From Pseudomonas sp. S30 (GTDB taxonomy: Bacteria > Pseudomonadota > Gammaproteobacteria > Pseudomonadales > Pseudomonadaceae), in the NCBI RefSeq assembly GCF_016518545.1, contig NZ_JACVTO010000021.1:37682-101681 (forward strand): 64,000 nt of DNA, in the 5' to 3' direction. This document shows positions 38,028-45,898 of the stretch, one piece after another. The translations under genes were made by a program, and so were the position numbers. The stretch's first letter is position 1; each line of letters opens with the position of its first letter. Under the pieces are notes generated by a model that ran no database searches, was not told the DNA's origin, and worked only from the letters and a program-made list of their open reading frames with translations.

Positions 38028-38037
38028 TTGTATACAA
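38028..38037. promoter_or_regulatory. Operator-like palindrome TTGTATACAA upstream of gcl
   Basis: A perfect 10-bp palindrome, 26 nt before the gcl ATG and just downstream of the predicted transcription start. It is the same sequence as those at 38146 and 46900. Confidence 0.65.
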
Positions 38038-38052
38038 ACTGAGTGTTTCACG

Positions 38053-38082
38053 AGTGTATTCAGGTATGGCTTCGTAGGTCAA
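38053..38082 (-). promoter_or_regulatory. Predicted promoter of the gcl operon
   Basis: On the minus strand, TTGACC (complement 38077-38082), an 18-nt spacer and TACACT (complement 38053-38058). The start would fall near 38046, so the palindrome at 38028-38037 lies at about +10 to +19, suitable for repression. Confidence 0.5.
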
Positions 38083-38145
38083 TGGCTTTCGACCTCTCGT
38101 TCATACCGCCTGGAAATTGGGGGAATAATAACTTTGTCGAAAATA

Positions 38146-38155
38146 TTGTATACAA
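38146..38155. promoter_or_regulatory. Operator-like palindrome TTGTATACAA upstream of the GlcG-like gene
   Basis: Second perfect copy in the gcl/glcG-like divergent region, 118 bp from the first, in an AT-rich stretch 81 nt before the GlcG-like ATG. Confidence 0.62.
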
Positions 38156-38235
38156 AAATATGTAATAATGTTCTCTATTGATTGACGATTTTCAATCGCC
38201 CCTTGGGCCATGCACAACAATAAGAGGACCCACCC

Positions 38236-38676
38236 ATGAACCCATTGACCCTTCACACCGCCAACAGCCTCGTACTGGCCGCCTTGGCGGCAGGCCGCAG
38301 GATCGACGCGGCCCCGCTGACGGTGGCCGTACTGGATGCCGGCGGGCACCTGCTGGCCTTGCAGCGCGAGGACGGCGCCAGCCTGCTGCGTCCGCAACTG
38401 GCGACCGCCAAGGCCTGGGGCGCCGTGGCGCTGGGCAAGGGTTCGCGCCTGCTGGCGCTGGACGCGCAGCAGCGCCCGGCGTTTTTCGCGGCGCTCAACG
38501 GTCTGGGTGGCGGCGCGGTGGTGCCGGCGCCGGGAGGCGTGCTGATCCGCGATCAGAACGGCACGGTGCTGGGTGCGCTGGGCATCAGCGGCGATTCATC
38601 GGATATCGACGAGCAATGCGCCATCAGCGCCATCGAGTCAATCGGCCTGCTGGCCGATGGCGGCGTGGTGGTCTGA
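38236..38676 (+). CDS. GlcG/HbpS-like (DUF336) protein
   Basis: 146 residues, the length of single-domain DUF336 proteins. Typical motifs are VAVLDAGGHLLALQREDGAS, ATAKAWGAVALGKGSR and GGVLIRDQNGTVLGALGISG, ending in DEQCAISAIESIGL. The family includes GlcG of glycolate operons and haem-binding HbpS; its biochemical role in glyoxylate metabolism is not established. The gene is divergent from gcl and shares the intergenic operator region, so it is probably co-regulated with it. A ribosome site (agagga) precedes the ATG. It converges with the TetR gene. Confidence 0.88.
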   Translation: MNPLTLHTANSLVLAALAAGRRIDAAPLTVAVLDAGGHLLALQREDGASLLRPQLATAKAWGAVALGKGSRLLALDAQQRPAFFAALNGLGGGAVVPAPGGVLIRDQNGTVLGALGISGDSSDIDEQCAISAIESIGLLADGGVVV

Positions 38677-38704
38677 GCCGCTCGCGCCCGTAGCGCGTAG
38701 GAGG

Positions 38705-39316
38705 TCAGGCGGGTTCCGGCGCGCAGCCTTTGAGCACCAGGCGGATGATGGTCTCGGCGGCTGCGTCGTAATCGCTGTCGGCCAGCTTTGCCTTGCCGGT
38801 GACCGCTGCGATCTGCCAATCGAAATCGGCGTAGGTCTGCGTGGCTGCCCAGATACTGAACATCAAATGGTAGGGGTCCACGGGTGCCAGTTGGCCACGC
38901 TCGATCCAGCGCTGGATGCACTCGATATTGTGCCGCGCCTGCTCGTTGAGCTGCTCGACCTGCGACGGCGACAGATGCGGGGCGCCGTGCATGATTTCAC
39001 TGGCGAACACCTTGGAGGCGTGGGGCAGGTCGCGGGAGATGCGGATCTTCGAGCGAATGTAGTGGCTGAGCACCTGCTGCGGATCACCCTCGACGTTGAA
39101 GGGCGTGGAGGCCTGCATGATCGGCGCGATGATGCTTTCCAGGACCTCGCGGTAGAGGTTTTCCTTGGATTTGAAGTAGTAGTACACATTCGGCTTGGGC
39201 AGGCCCGCCTTGGCCGCGATGTCGCTGGTCTTGGTGGCCGCGAAGCCCTTGTCGGCGAATTCCTCGCTGGCCGCGCGCAGGATCAGTTCCTTGTTGCGCT
39301 CGCGAATGGTGCTCAT
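38705..39316 (-). CDS. TetR-family regulator (RutR-like C-terminal domain)
   Basis: 203 residues. The N-terminal helix-turn-helix (ILRAASEEFADKGFAATKTSDIAAKAGLPKPNVYYYFKSKENLY, given as one domain over residues ~11-55) has the TetR recognition helix in LPKPNVYYYF. The C-terminal part (LSHYIRSKIRISRDLPHASKVFASEIMHGAPHL and IWAATQTYADFDWQI) resembles the YcdC/RutR ligand domain that senses uracil or thymine. The ATG at 39314-39316 (MSTIRERN) is used; far-upstream open frame has no family similarity. It lies within purine-degradation genes, so a nucleobase-related ligand is plausible (inference). Confidence 0.9.
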   Translation of the reverse strand: MSTIRERNKELILRAASEEFADKGFAATKTSDIAAKAGLPKPNVYYYFKSKENLYREVLESIIAPIMQASTPFNVEGDPQQVLSHYIRSKIRISRDLPHASKVFASEIMHGAPHLSPSQVEQLNEQARHNIECIQRWIERGQLAPVDPYHLMFSIWAATQTYADFDWQIAAVTGKAKLADSDYDAAAETIIRLVLKGCAPEPA

Positions 39317-39490
39317 GGTGCTGGACGGTCCTGATGGGGCTGCGAGCGGCGATGGTAACAAATATCCCACGAGGCCCGCACCCACCGTGGCGCTGCGTGC
39401 GGCGGTCAGTGCTGCAGCGGCGTAGCGACGACGCAAGGTGCATCCCGGCCAGCGAACCCGTATCCTGCCGCCTCGAAAACAGGAGGCGTG

Positions 39491-39649
39491 ATGAACAGAC
39501 TGATGGTGCCCGTGGCGATCTTCGTCAGCGTACTGGCGGCCGGCAAGGTGTGCGAGCACCTGGGGCTGAGCGCCAGTTGGACGATCGGGATCAGTTGCCT
39601 GGTGGCGATGCTGGTCACAGCGTGCGTGAACCGCTATCAGCGGCGCTGA
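39491..39649 (+). CDS. Small membrane protein (52 aa)
   Basis: This short gene starts at an ATG 4 nt after a perfect aggagg (39481-39486) and ends with TGA at 39647-39649. The product has two hydrophobic segments (LMVPVAIFVSVLAAGKV and WTIGISCLVAMLVTACV) joined by a short polar loop, and a basic end (NRYQRR). It should form an inner-membrane hairpin. No family recognised. It lies between the TetR gene and the DUF808 gene; it may share a transcript with the latter, 128 nt downstream. Confidence 0.6.
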   Translation: MNRLMVPVAIFVSVLAAGKVCEHLGLSASWTIGISCLVAMLVTACVNRYQRR

Positions 39650-39777
39650 GCCGACCTTGCGCCGGCCCAGGTCCGGTGCAATCTTTGCAGCACTGTCGGG
39701 TCTACGTTGCTGATGCGTGGTGCGAACGGTCGCAGCCGTTCGCCAGGCTCTTCGTTTTCTACTAAGGATCAAAGGAC

Positions 39778-40698
39778 ATGGCAGGCAGCAGTTTCTTTGC
39801 GTTGCTGGACGATATCGCAGCCTTGCTGGACGACATCTCGCTGATGAGCAAGGTCGCGGCCAAGAAGTCCGCGAGCGTGCTCAGCGACGACCTGGCGGTC
39901 AACGCCGAACAGGTCACCGGCATGAAGGCCGATCGGGAGCTGCCCGTGGTGTGGGCGGTGTTCAAGGGGTCGTTGCGCAACAAGGCCATTCTGGTGCCCT
40001 GCGCCCTGGTGCTCAGTGCCGTGTTGCCCGCCGCGGTCAAGTGGTTGCTCATGGCCGGTGGGCTGTACCTGTGCTATGAGGGCTTCGAGGCGATCAAGGA
40101 CAAGTTCGCCCGCGAGCCCTCCGGCGAGCAGGCCCGCTCGACCCGGTCGGTGCCGCGTACCCCCGAAGAACTCGCCGCGTACGAGCAGCGCAAGGTGAAG
40201 GGCGCGATCAAGACCGATTTCATCCTCAGCGCCGAAATCATCGTCATCACCCTGAACGTGGTCGCCGAAGCCCCGCTGCATCAGCAGATCCTGACCTTGG
40301 TCATCATCGCCTTGCTCATGACGGTGGGGGTCTACGGCCTGGTCGCCGGTATCGTTCGTCTGGACGACGCCGGCTTCGCCCTGGCCAAGTCCAAGGCGCA
40401 GGGTGTGTGGGGCCGATGCGTCAAGGCGCTCGGTCGGGGGCTGGTGTCGGCGGCGCCGTTGCTGATGAAAGCCTTGTCCTGGATCGGCACCCTGGCCATG
40501 TTCCTGGTCGGCGGCACCTTCATCGGCGAAGGCATTGCGCCACTGGAGCACGCCATCGAGTCGCTTGTCGCCGCCAGCGGCGCCTGGGGGCCGGTGGTCA
40601 AGTACGGCCTGTTCGGGGTGATCGGTGCGGTGGCCGGGTGTGTGGTGGCGCTGGTGGTGGGCGGTGTCTCGCGCCTTCGGACCTCCACCGCGCACTGA
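39778..40698 (+). CDS. DUF808 family inner membrane protein (YedI-like)
   Basis: 306 residues. The N-terminus MAGSSFFALLDDIAALLDDISLMSKVAAKKSASVL (in parts) is the diagnostic DUF808 start, followed by DDLAVNAEQV and WAVFKGSLRNKAILVP. Several membrane segments follow (VLSAVLPAAVKWLLMAGGLYL, LVIIALLMTVGVYGLVAGIV, ALSWIGTLAMFLVGGTFIGEG, and a last one near residues 275-297). A soluble charged stretch (FAREPSGEQARSTRSV) lies between. The family (E. coli YedI) has no known function. The gene has its own ribosome site, and a strong hairpin follows at 40715-40736. Confidence 0.9.
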   Translation: MAGSSFFALLDDIAALLDDISLMSKVAAKKSASVLSDDLAVNAEQVTGMKADRELPVVWAVFKGSLRNKAILVPCALVLSAVLPAAVKWLLMAGGLYLCYEGFEAIKDKFAREPSGEQARSTRSVPRTPEELAAYEQRKVKGAIKTDFILSAEIIVITLNVVAEAPLHQQILTLVIIALLMTVGVYGLVAGIVRLDDAGFALAKSKAQGVWGRCVKALGRGLVSAAPLLMKALSWIGTLAMFLVGGTFIGEGIAPLEHAIESLVAASGAWGPVVKYGLFGVIGAVAGCVVALVVGGVSRLRTSTAH

Positions 40699-40714
40699 TC
40701 GCATCGCAGGCCGT

Positions 40715-40736
40715 GCGGGCTGCCGGAGCAGCCCGC
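40715..40736. terminator. Bidirectional terminator hairpin between DUF808 gene and Tsx-like gene
   Basis: gcgggctgc (40715-40723) pairs perfectly with gcagcccgc (40728-40736), loop cgga. It stands between two convergent genes, 17 nt after one stop and 7 nt before the other. There is no T tract. Confidence 0.65.
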
Positions 40737-40743
40737 CACACCC

Positions 40744-41526
40744 TCAGAAATGCACCTTGACCAGCAGGCTCATGGTGTTCTGGTCGGTGGTGAAGGCATC
40801 GCTGTCCTTGATGCCGTACTTGTTGCTCCAGTAATCGTACTCGATCCCCACGTACAACTGCTTTTCGCCCATGTGCAGGGCCTTGCCCAGGTCGTACTTC
40901 ACCTGCGGGTTGAAGTGCAGGTTGGCGTGGTAGGTGCCGCGACGGTTCTGGTCGTTGTCCACCACCCAGTCCATGTAGCCGTCGATGAGCAGGTCCGAGT
41001 CGCCCAGCGGCAGGGTGTAGCCCCACACCGGGGTGATCTGCCAGACATGATCGCCCGGCCGGCTGCCATCGGTGGTGCGCTGGTAGAAGTTGAGCTGGAA
41101 GTAGTCGAAGCCCGGCACCGCCAGGTCGAAGCCCGGACCGATCAGGTAGGCTTCGCTGTCGCCTTCGCCGAACTCGTAGGTCATGGCCAGCAAGACATCG
41201 GTCACCGGGCCGAAGGCCAGCTTCTGGTCGAAGATCTTGCCGAACGACAGGCGCGGGGTGATTTCGCCATAGTAGGTGTTGGCGCCCTTGCTGCTGTCCT
41301 TCTTGCCTTGATAGAAGATCTTGTCGACGAACAGGAAGTTGTCCCCGTACTTCCACGAATCGACGTGCTCGAAGGTCAGGGTCTGCTGGGTCTCGGGGTT
41401 GACCTTGAAATTTTTGCCCCAGAGGTAGGTCAGGCTGTTGTTCTGCCAGTTGAGCAGATCGCCGGCCTGTCCGGTGGCGCAGGTGAGCAGGCCGCCGGCC
41501 AGCATCAGGCTGTTGAGAATACGCAT
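40744..41526 (-). CDS. Tsx-like nucleoside-specific outer membrane channel
   Basis: 260 residues with a signal peptide (MRILNSLMLAGGLLTCATGQA). The mature part is a beta-barrel with alternating aromatic/polar strands (LLNWQNNSLTYLWGKNF, YGEITPRLSFGKI, DYFQLNFYQRT, YVGIEYDYWSNKYG) and a C-terminal phenylalanine (VKVHF), as required by the BAM machinery. The family carries nucleosides and related compounds across the outer membrane. The position next to the NCS2 permease and urate genes suggests uptake of purines. The ATG at 41524-41526 has ggag upstream; the upstream in-frame codons would displace the signal peptide. Confidence 0.87.
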   Translation of the reverse strand: MRILNSLMLAGGLLTCATGQAGDLLNWQNNSLTYLWGKNFKVNPETQQTLTFEHVDSWKYGDNFLFVDKIFYQGKKDSSKGANTYYGEITPRLSFGKIFDQKLAFGPVTDVLLAMTYEFGEGDSEAYLIGPGFDLAVPGFDYFQLNFYQRTTDGSRPGDHVWQITPVWGYTLPLGDSDLLIDGYMDWVVDNDQNRRGTYHANLHFNPQVKYDLGKALHMGEKQLYVGIEYDYWSNKYGIKDSDAFTTDQNTMSLLVKVHF

Positions 41527-41944
41527 TGGATGTTTCGCTCCCTTGATTGGATAAGTAGCGGCGCTCGTTTCGGCGCCTTTTTTTCTGTCTGTCTGGTCAG
41601 TTTTGACGCATGGGCCGCAGTTCCCTGGCAAGTGCCGAGCCAACATCGGGTGTTGGTCGCGGCCATCCTGCTCGACAGCGTTCTGAACAGTTGAACAAGG
41701 GGGCTGCTGGCTGGCAGAACATCGACCAACCGCCCGAATTCATTGACTGAGCGGTCAGTGGACGCGGGCAGCATCCGGTCTGCCCTGAGCGAGGGGGCGC
41801 GCAGATTACTGGCTTGCGCGCCGGGCCTCAAGTGCTCCTTCCTGGAGCGGGGTGTCGCAAAATTGGGCGTTCGGTCAGGTTGTCCGAGTGCGCTTGGAAT
41901 CTGGCCACTCGGCGAGGCCAGGACCGACGCGGTCCGGCCAGGGT
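41527..41944. other. Intergenic region between Tsx-like gene and permease gene, with hairpin and inverted repeat
   Basis: No gene seen in 418 nt. It holds a plus-strand terminator-like hairpin (ggcgc 41560-41564 / gcgcc 41573-41577, then seven T at 41578-41584) and an inverted repeat ACTGA-GCGG-TCAGT (41746-41759) that resembles TetR-type operators. The leader and promoter of the Tsx-like gene must lie here, but no convincing -10/-35 pair was found. Confidence 0.5.
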
Positions 41945-43300
41945 TCAGTGGCGATCACATGCCAGGTTGTGGGCTGCCCGCTCGGCGCCGCCGAGAATGT
42001 TGAACAGCAGGTTGAGCAGCAGGGCGCTGAGGGTCGCCATGGCGATGCCGCTGTGGGTAATCGGCGCCATCCACAGCGGCATCTGTGCGAAGAACTCCGG
42101 ACGCACCACCGGGATCAGGCCGAAGCCGACGCTCACGGCGATCAGCAACTGGTTGCGCCGATCGGCGATGTCCGCCTCCTGCAGGATCTTGATGCCCGTG
42201 GCGGTGACCATGCCGAACATCGCGATCGACGCCCCGCCCAGGACCGCCGGCGGAATCGAGGCGATCAGGAACGCGGCCTTGGGCAGCAGGCTCAGCCCGA
42301 TCAGCAGTGCGCCGGCCACCGCCGTCACCGAGCGACAGCGCACTCCGGTCATCTGCACCAGGCCGATGTTCTGGGCGAAGGACGAATGGGTGAAGGTGTT
42401 GAAGAACCCGGCCACGAACGATGCTGCGGCGTCGCACAGCAAGCCACGGCGCAGCAGGCGGGGCGTCACCTCGCGTTCGGTCACCTTGCCCAGCGCCAGG
42501 AACATGCCGGTGGACTCGACGAAGATGATCACCACCACCAGGCACATGGACAGGATCGGCGCCAGGCTGAAGGTGGGCAGGCCGAAGTGCAGGGGGGTGA
42601 CCAGCTGCAGCCAGGGCGTTCGCCCCAGTCCGTCGAGATCGACCATGCCGATGGCGCCTGCCAGGATGTAGCCCAGCCCCATCCCCACCAGCACCGAGAC
42701 ATTGACCCAGAAACCGCGCATGAACCGGTTGATCAGCAGGATCACCGCCAGCACCAGCCCCGCCACCATCAAGTAGACGGGCGCGCCGAACGCTGTCGCC
42801 TGCTGACCGCCGCCGGCCCAGTTGACCGCCACGGGAAACAACGACAGGCCGATGGAGGTGATCACCGTGCCGGTCACCAGCGGCGGGAAGAAGCGCACCA
42901 CCCTGGACATGAACGGCGCGATCAGCAGGCCGAACACGCCGGCGGCGATGGTCGCGCCGAAGATGCCTGGCAGGCCGACACCCGGCATGCCGGCCATGGC
43001 CACCATGCTGCCGACCGCAGCGAAACTCGCGCCCATCATCACCGGCATGCGAATGCCCACCGGCCCGATGCCCAGCGACTGCACCAGGGTGGCGACGCCG
43101 GCCACCAGCAGGTCGGCATTGATCAGGAAGGCGACCTCTTCACGCGGCAGTCCCGCCGCCTGGCCGATGATCAGCGGCACGGCGATGGCGCCGCCGTACA
43201 TGAGCAGCACATGTTGCAGCCCCACCAGGATCAGCTGAAACAGCGGCAACGCCTGACGCGGTGGCGCAGCAGGACTCTGCGCCAGGGATGACTCGGACAT
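41945..43300 (-). CDS. NCS2-family purine (urate/xanthine) permease
   Basis: 451 residues, about 14 membrane segments. The conserved first-segment motif is LVGLQHVLLMYGGAIAVPLIIG (QH at 29-30), and the NCS2 signature is QNIGLVQMTG (residues 310-319), which lies at the substrate site. TGTVITSIGLSLFPVAVNW also matches urate/xanthine members. It is a proton symporter in the inner membrane. It is the last gene of the puuE-uraD-allA-puuD run, so urate or xanthine is the likely cargo, rather than uracil. Confidence 0.9.
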   Translation of the reverse strand: MSESSLAQSPAAPPRQALPLFQLILVGLQHVLLMYGGAIAVPLIIGQAAGLPREEVAFLINADLLVAGVATLVQSLGIGPVGIRMPVMMGASFAAVGSMVAMAGMPGVGLPGIFGATIAAGVFGLLIAPFMSRVVRFFPPLVTGTVITSIGLSLFPVAVNWAGGGQQATAFGAPVYLMVAGLVLAVILLINRFMRGFWVNVSVLVGMGLGYILAGAIGMVDLDGLGRTPWLQLVTPLHFGLPTFSLAPILSMCLVVVIIFVESTGMFLALGKVTEREVTPRLLRRGLLCDAAASFVAGFFNTFTHSSFAQNIGLVQMTGVRCRSVTAVAGALLIGLSLLPKAAFLIASIPPAVLGGASIAMFGMVTATGIKILQEADIADRRNQLLIAVSVGFGLIPVVRPEFFAQMPLWMAPITHSGIAMATLSALLLNLLFNILGGAERAAHNLACDRH

Positions 43301-43437
43301 GCAGCACCTCGGATCTTGTTCTTGTTTTGGGGGTGGCGGGGCACTGGGCGATTGGCGACTGGAAGCGGCTGCCAGTCGCCTGCCTGGCCAGGCTTGCCGC
43401 CTGGCCTGCCTATCGCCGGCACTCGCCGGGGCTCATC

Positions 43438-44766
43438 TCAGTTGACTGCAGCACCCTTGGCGATCCAGTCACCGACCAGCTTGCGTTCTTCCACGGTCAT
43501 CTGGGTGATGTTGCCCAGCGGCATGATCTGGCTGGCCACGGCCTGGGCCTGGATGCGCGCGGCCTGGGCCTGGATCTGCTGCGGGGTGTCGAACATCACG
43601 CCGGCCGGCGCCGTGCTGAACAATGGGCTGGTGGGCCTGGCCGAGTGGCAGACGGTACAGCGCTCCTGGATGACGTGATGGATCGCCTCGAAGTTGCCGG
43701 GCGCGGCCTCGGCGCTGGCCTGGGCCGGTGCCGGTGCCGCCTGTGCCTGCGCCTGCGCCGCCTTGGCAGCTTCCTCGGCGCGGTGCTCGGCGGCGGTCTT
43801 GCCGCCGACGGCGCTGGCGGGCAGCGGCTGGTACTGGATCGGCGCTGCGGCCTGCTCGGGTGCTGTGGGCAGCGGCATGGGCGCGGTGACGTAGGCCAGG
43901 CAGATCATCGCCAGGGCGCCGGCTGGCAGGGTCCAGGCATACTTGTTGCTGGCATGACGGGTATTGAAGTAGTGCCGTACCAGCACTGCTGCCACGGCGA
44001 TCCCGGCCAGGATCAACCAGTTGTACTGGCTGCCGTAGGTGCTCGGGAAATGGTTGCTGATCATGATGAACAGCACTGGCAGGGTGAAGTAGTTGTTGTG
44101 CCGCGAACGCAGCAGGCCCTTGGCCGGAAGCAAGGGATCAGGCGTCTGGTTGGCAGCGATCGCCGCCACCAGCTGGCGCTGGGCCGGCATGATGATGCGG
44201 AACACGTTGCCGACCATGATGGTGCCGATGATCGCGCCGGTGTGCAGGTAGGCGCCACGGCCGCTGAACACCAGGCTGAAGCCCCAGCAGGCGGCGATGA
44301 TCAGCACGAACAGCACGGCGCCGAGCAGCGCAGGGCGCTTGCCCAGTGGCGAGTCGCAGAGCAGGTCGTAGACGAACCAGCCGGCGATCAGCGAGCCGAT
44401 GCCGATGGCCACGCCCTCGGCGCCGCTCAGGCTGCTGCCGGGCGCCAGCAGGTAGAGGGTCGGGTTCCAGTAGAACACCACGCACAGCAAAGCGATACCC
44501 GACATCCAGGTGAAATAGGCTTCCCATTTGAACCAGTGCAGGTCATCGGGCATCTTCGGTGGCGCGAGCTTGTATTTCTCCAGGTGGTAGATGCCGCCAC
44601 CGTGGATCGCCCACAGGTCGCCCGAAAGCCCGTCACGCGGATTGCTGCGGTTGAGGTTGTTCTCCAGCCAGACGAAATAGAACGATGCACCGATCCAGGC
44701 CACGCCGGTGATCATGTGAACCCAGCGAATGCTCAGGTTCAGCCATTCGTGAAGATGTGCTTCCAC
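43438..44766 (-). CDS. puuD: Urate hydroxylase PuuD (membrane, cytochrome c-fused)
   Basis: 442 residues. The N-terminal ~310 residues form a DUF989-type membrane domain of about eight helices (LNLSIRWVHMITGVAWIGASFYFVWLENNLNR in parts, HGGGIYHLEKYK, YFTLPVLFIMISNHFP). An Ala/Gln-rich linker (~315-350) leads to a C-terminal cytochrome c domain with the haem-binding CTVCH (C370, C373, H374) and a likely axial Met in QIMPLGNITQMT. PuuD oxidises urate to 5-hydroxyisourate and passes electrons to the respiratory chain, replacing soluble uricase. It lies 57 nt after allA on the same strand; its product is used by HiuH, encoded divergently. Confidence 0.94.
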   Translation of the reverse strand: MEAHLHEWLNLSIRWVHMITGVAWIGASFYFVWLENNLNRSNPRDGLSGDLWAIHGGGIYHLEKYKLAPPKMPDDLHWFKWEAYFTWMSGIALLCVVFYWNPTLYLLAPGSSLSGAEGVAIGIGSLIAGWFVYDLLCDSPLGKRPALLGAVLFVLIIAACWGFSLVFSGRGAYLHTGAIIGTIMVGNVFRIIMPAQRQLVAAIAANQTPDPLLPAKGLLRSRHNNYFTLPVLFIMISNHFPSTYGSQYNWLILAGIAVAAVLVRHYFNTRHASNKYAWTLPAGALAMICLAYVTAPMPLPTAPEQAAAPIQYQPLPASAVGGKTAAEHRAEEAAKAAQAQAQAAPAPAQASAEAAPGNFEAIHHVIQERCTVCHSARPTSPLFSTAPAGVMFDTPQQIQAQAARIQAQAVASQIMPLGNITQMTVEERKLVGDWIAKGAAVN

Positions 44767-44823
44767 AGTATGTACCTCTGCCGGTCACCGGCAGGCTGCG
44801 GACCCGTGATGACCGACCTTCTC

Positions 44824-45327
44824 TTATTGGTGGGGATCGAGGATCAACATCTGCTCCTCGGGGAAGTAATGCTCGTCGCAGTTGTTGCCGGAACCACTGC
44901 GATCAACCACCAGGAAGTCATCCCGCTTTTCGATCGTCAGCACCGGGTGGTGCCAGACGCCGCGATGGTAATTGACGCCCTGCCTGCCGTTACTGCGGAA
45001 GGCGCGGACCAGACCCGATACAGGTGCATCGCCAAGAGGCGCGACCGCGATCAGAAAGGGGTTGCCGAGCAGCGGCATGAACGCCTGGCTGCCCAGCGGA
45101 TGGCGCTCCAGCATGCGAATGGTCAGCGGCATTTCCAGGGCCTGGGCGCGGAAAATGCTGATGATCGCCTGATCTTCCGGCTCGGCGGTCTGCACCGTGA
45201 CGAGCTTGTGGAAGCGCATGGTCGAGCCATTGTTGATCATGAAGTGGTCGCTGCCGTCGGTTTCGATCACGTCACCGAAGGCGGCGAAGGCTTCTTTGGT
45301 CAGGGGCTCGATCATCAGGGTACGCAT
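44824..45327 (-). CDS. allA: Ureidoglycolate lyase
   Basis: 167 residues of the cupin-like AllA family: MIEPLTKEAFAAFGDVIET, FRAQALEMPLTIRMLERHPLGSQAFMPL, and NYHRGVWHHPVLTIEKRDDFLVVDR, which has the conserved histidines. It splits ureidoglycolate into glyoxylate, the substrate of Gcl encoded nearby, and urea. The ATG complement is at 45325-45327, 55 nt after uraD. In other pseudomonads an allantoicase gene can stand in this gap; it is absent here. Confidence 0.94.
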   Translation of the reverse strand: MRTLMIEPLTKEAFAAFGDVIETDGSDHFMINNGSTMRFHKLVTVQTAEPEDQAIISIFRAQALEMPLTIRMLERHPLGSQAFMPLLGNPFLIAVAPLGDAPVSGLVRAFRSNGRQGVNYHRGVWHHPVLTIEKRDDFLVVDRSGSGNNCDEHYFPEEQMLILDPHQ

Positions 45328-45382
45328 GCTGGGTTCTCTTGTTCGTTATGAGGGATGAGGCAAGGCTACCTGCAGGCTAGCC

Positions 45383-45898
45383 TCAAAGCTGCTGCAAACG
45401 CAGCAGGGCGATTCGGTCGATCTGCGCCAGCGCTTCGCGGAACTCGGTCTCGGGGTCGTTGTGGATACGCTGCTCGAACGCGGCGAGGATCTGGTGCCGG
45501 TCGCTGCCGCGCACCGCCATGATGAACGGAAACTGGAATTTTGCCTTGTAGGCGTGATTGAGTTCGGTGAAGCGGGCGAATTCTTCGGCCGTGCACAAAT
45601 GGATGCCGGCGCCGGCCTGTTCCTGGGTGCTCGACTCGGTCAGCTCACCGCGCACTGCCGCCTTGCCGGCCAGATCCGGGTGGGCGTTGATCAGCGCCAG
45701 TTGTTCGGCATGGCTGGCGGCCGCGAGCACCGAGCCGAGGCGTCGGTGCAGGCGCTGCACATCATCCAGTTCGGCACTGTCGGCCTGATCGAAGGCCCGC
45801 TCGGCGACCCACGGCGAATGCTCGTAGATGTCGGCGAAGGTCTCGATGAAGGCGGCGCGGTCCAGCTTCGACGGCGTGACGGTCTTGAAGGCGGTCAT
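45383..45898 (-). CDS. uraD: 2-oxo-4-hydroxy-4-carboxy-5-ureidoimidazoline (OHCU) decarboxylase
   Basis: 171 residues, all-helical. The catalytic segment (FIETFADIYEHSPWVAERAF) and the family signature ALINAHPDLAGKAAV, with the active-site His, are present, as are the LTESSTQEQAGAGI and FPFIMAVRGSDRHQILAAFEQR stretches. It turns OHCU, the HiuH product, into S-allantoin. The ATG (45896-45898) overlaps the puuE stop as ATGA, so the two are translationally coupled. Confidence 0.95.
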   Translation of the reverse strand: MTAFKTVTPSKLDRAAFIETFADIYEHSPWVAERAFDQADSAELDDVQRLHRRLGSVLAAASHAEQLALINAHPDLAGKAAVRGELTESSTQEQAGAGIHLCTAEEFARFTELNHAYKAKFQFPFIMAVRGSDRHQILAAFEQRIHNDPETEFREALAQIDRIALLRLQQL

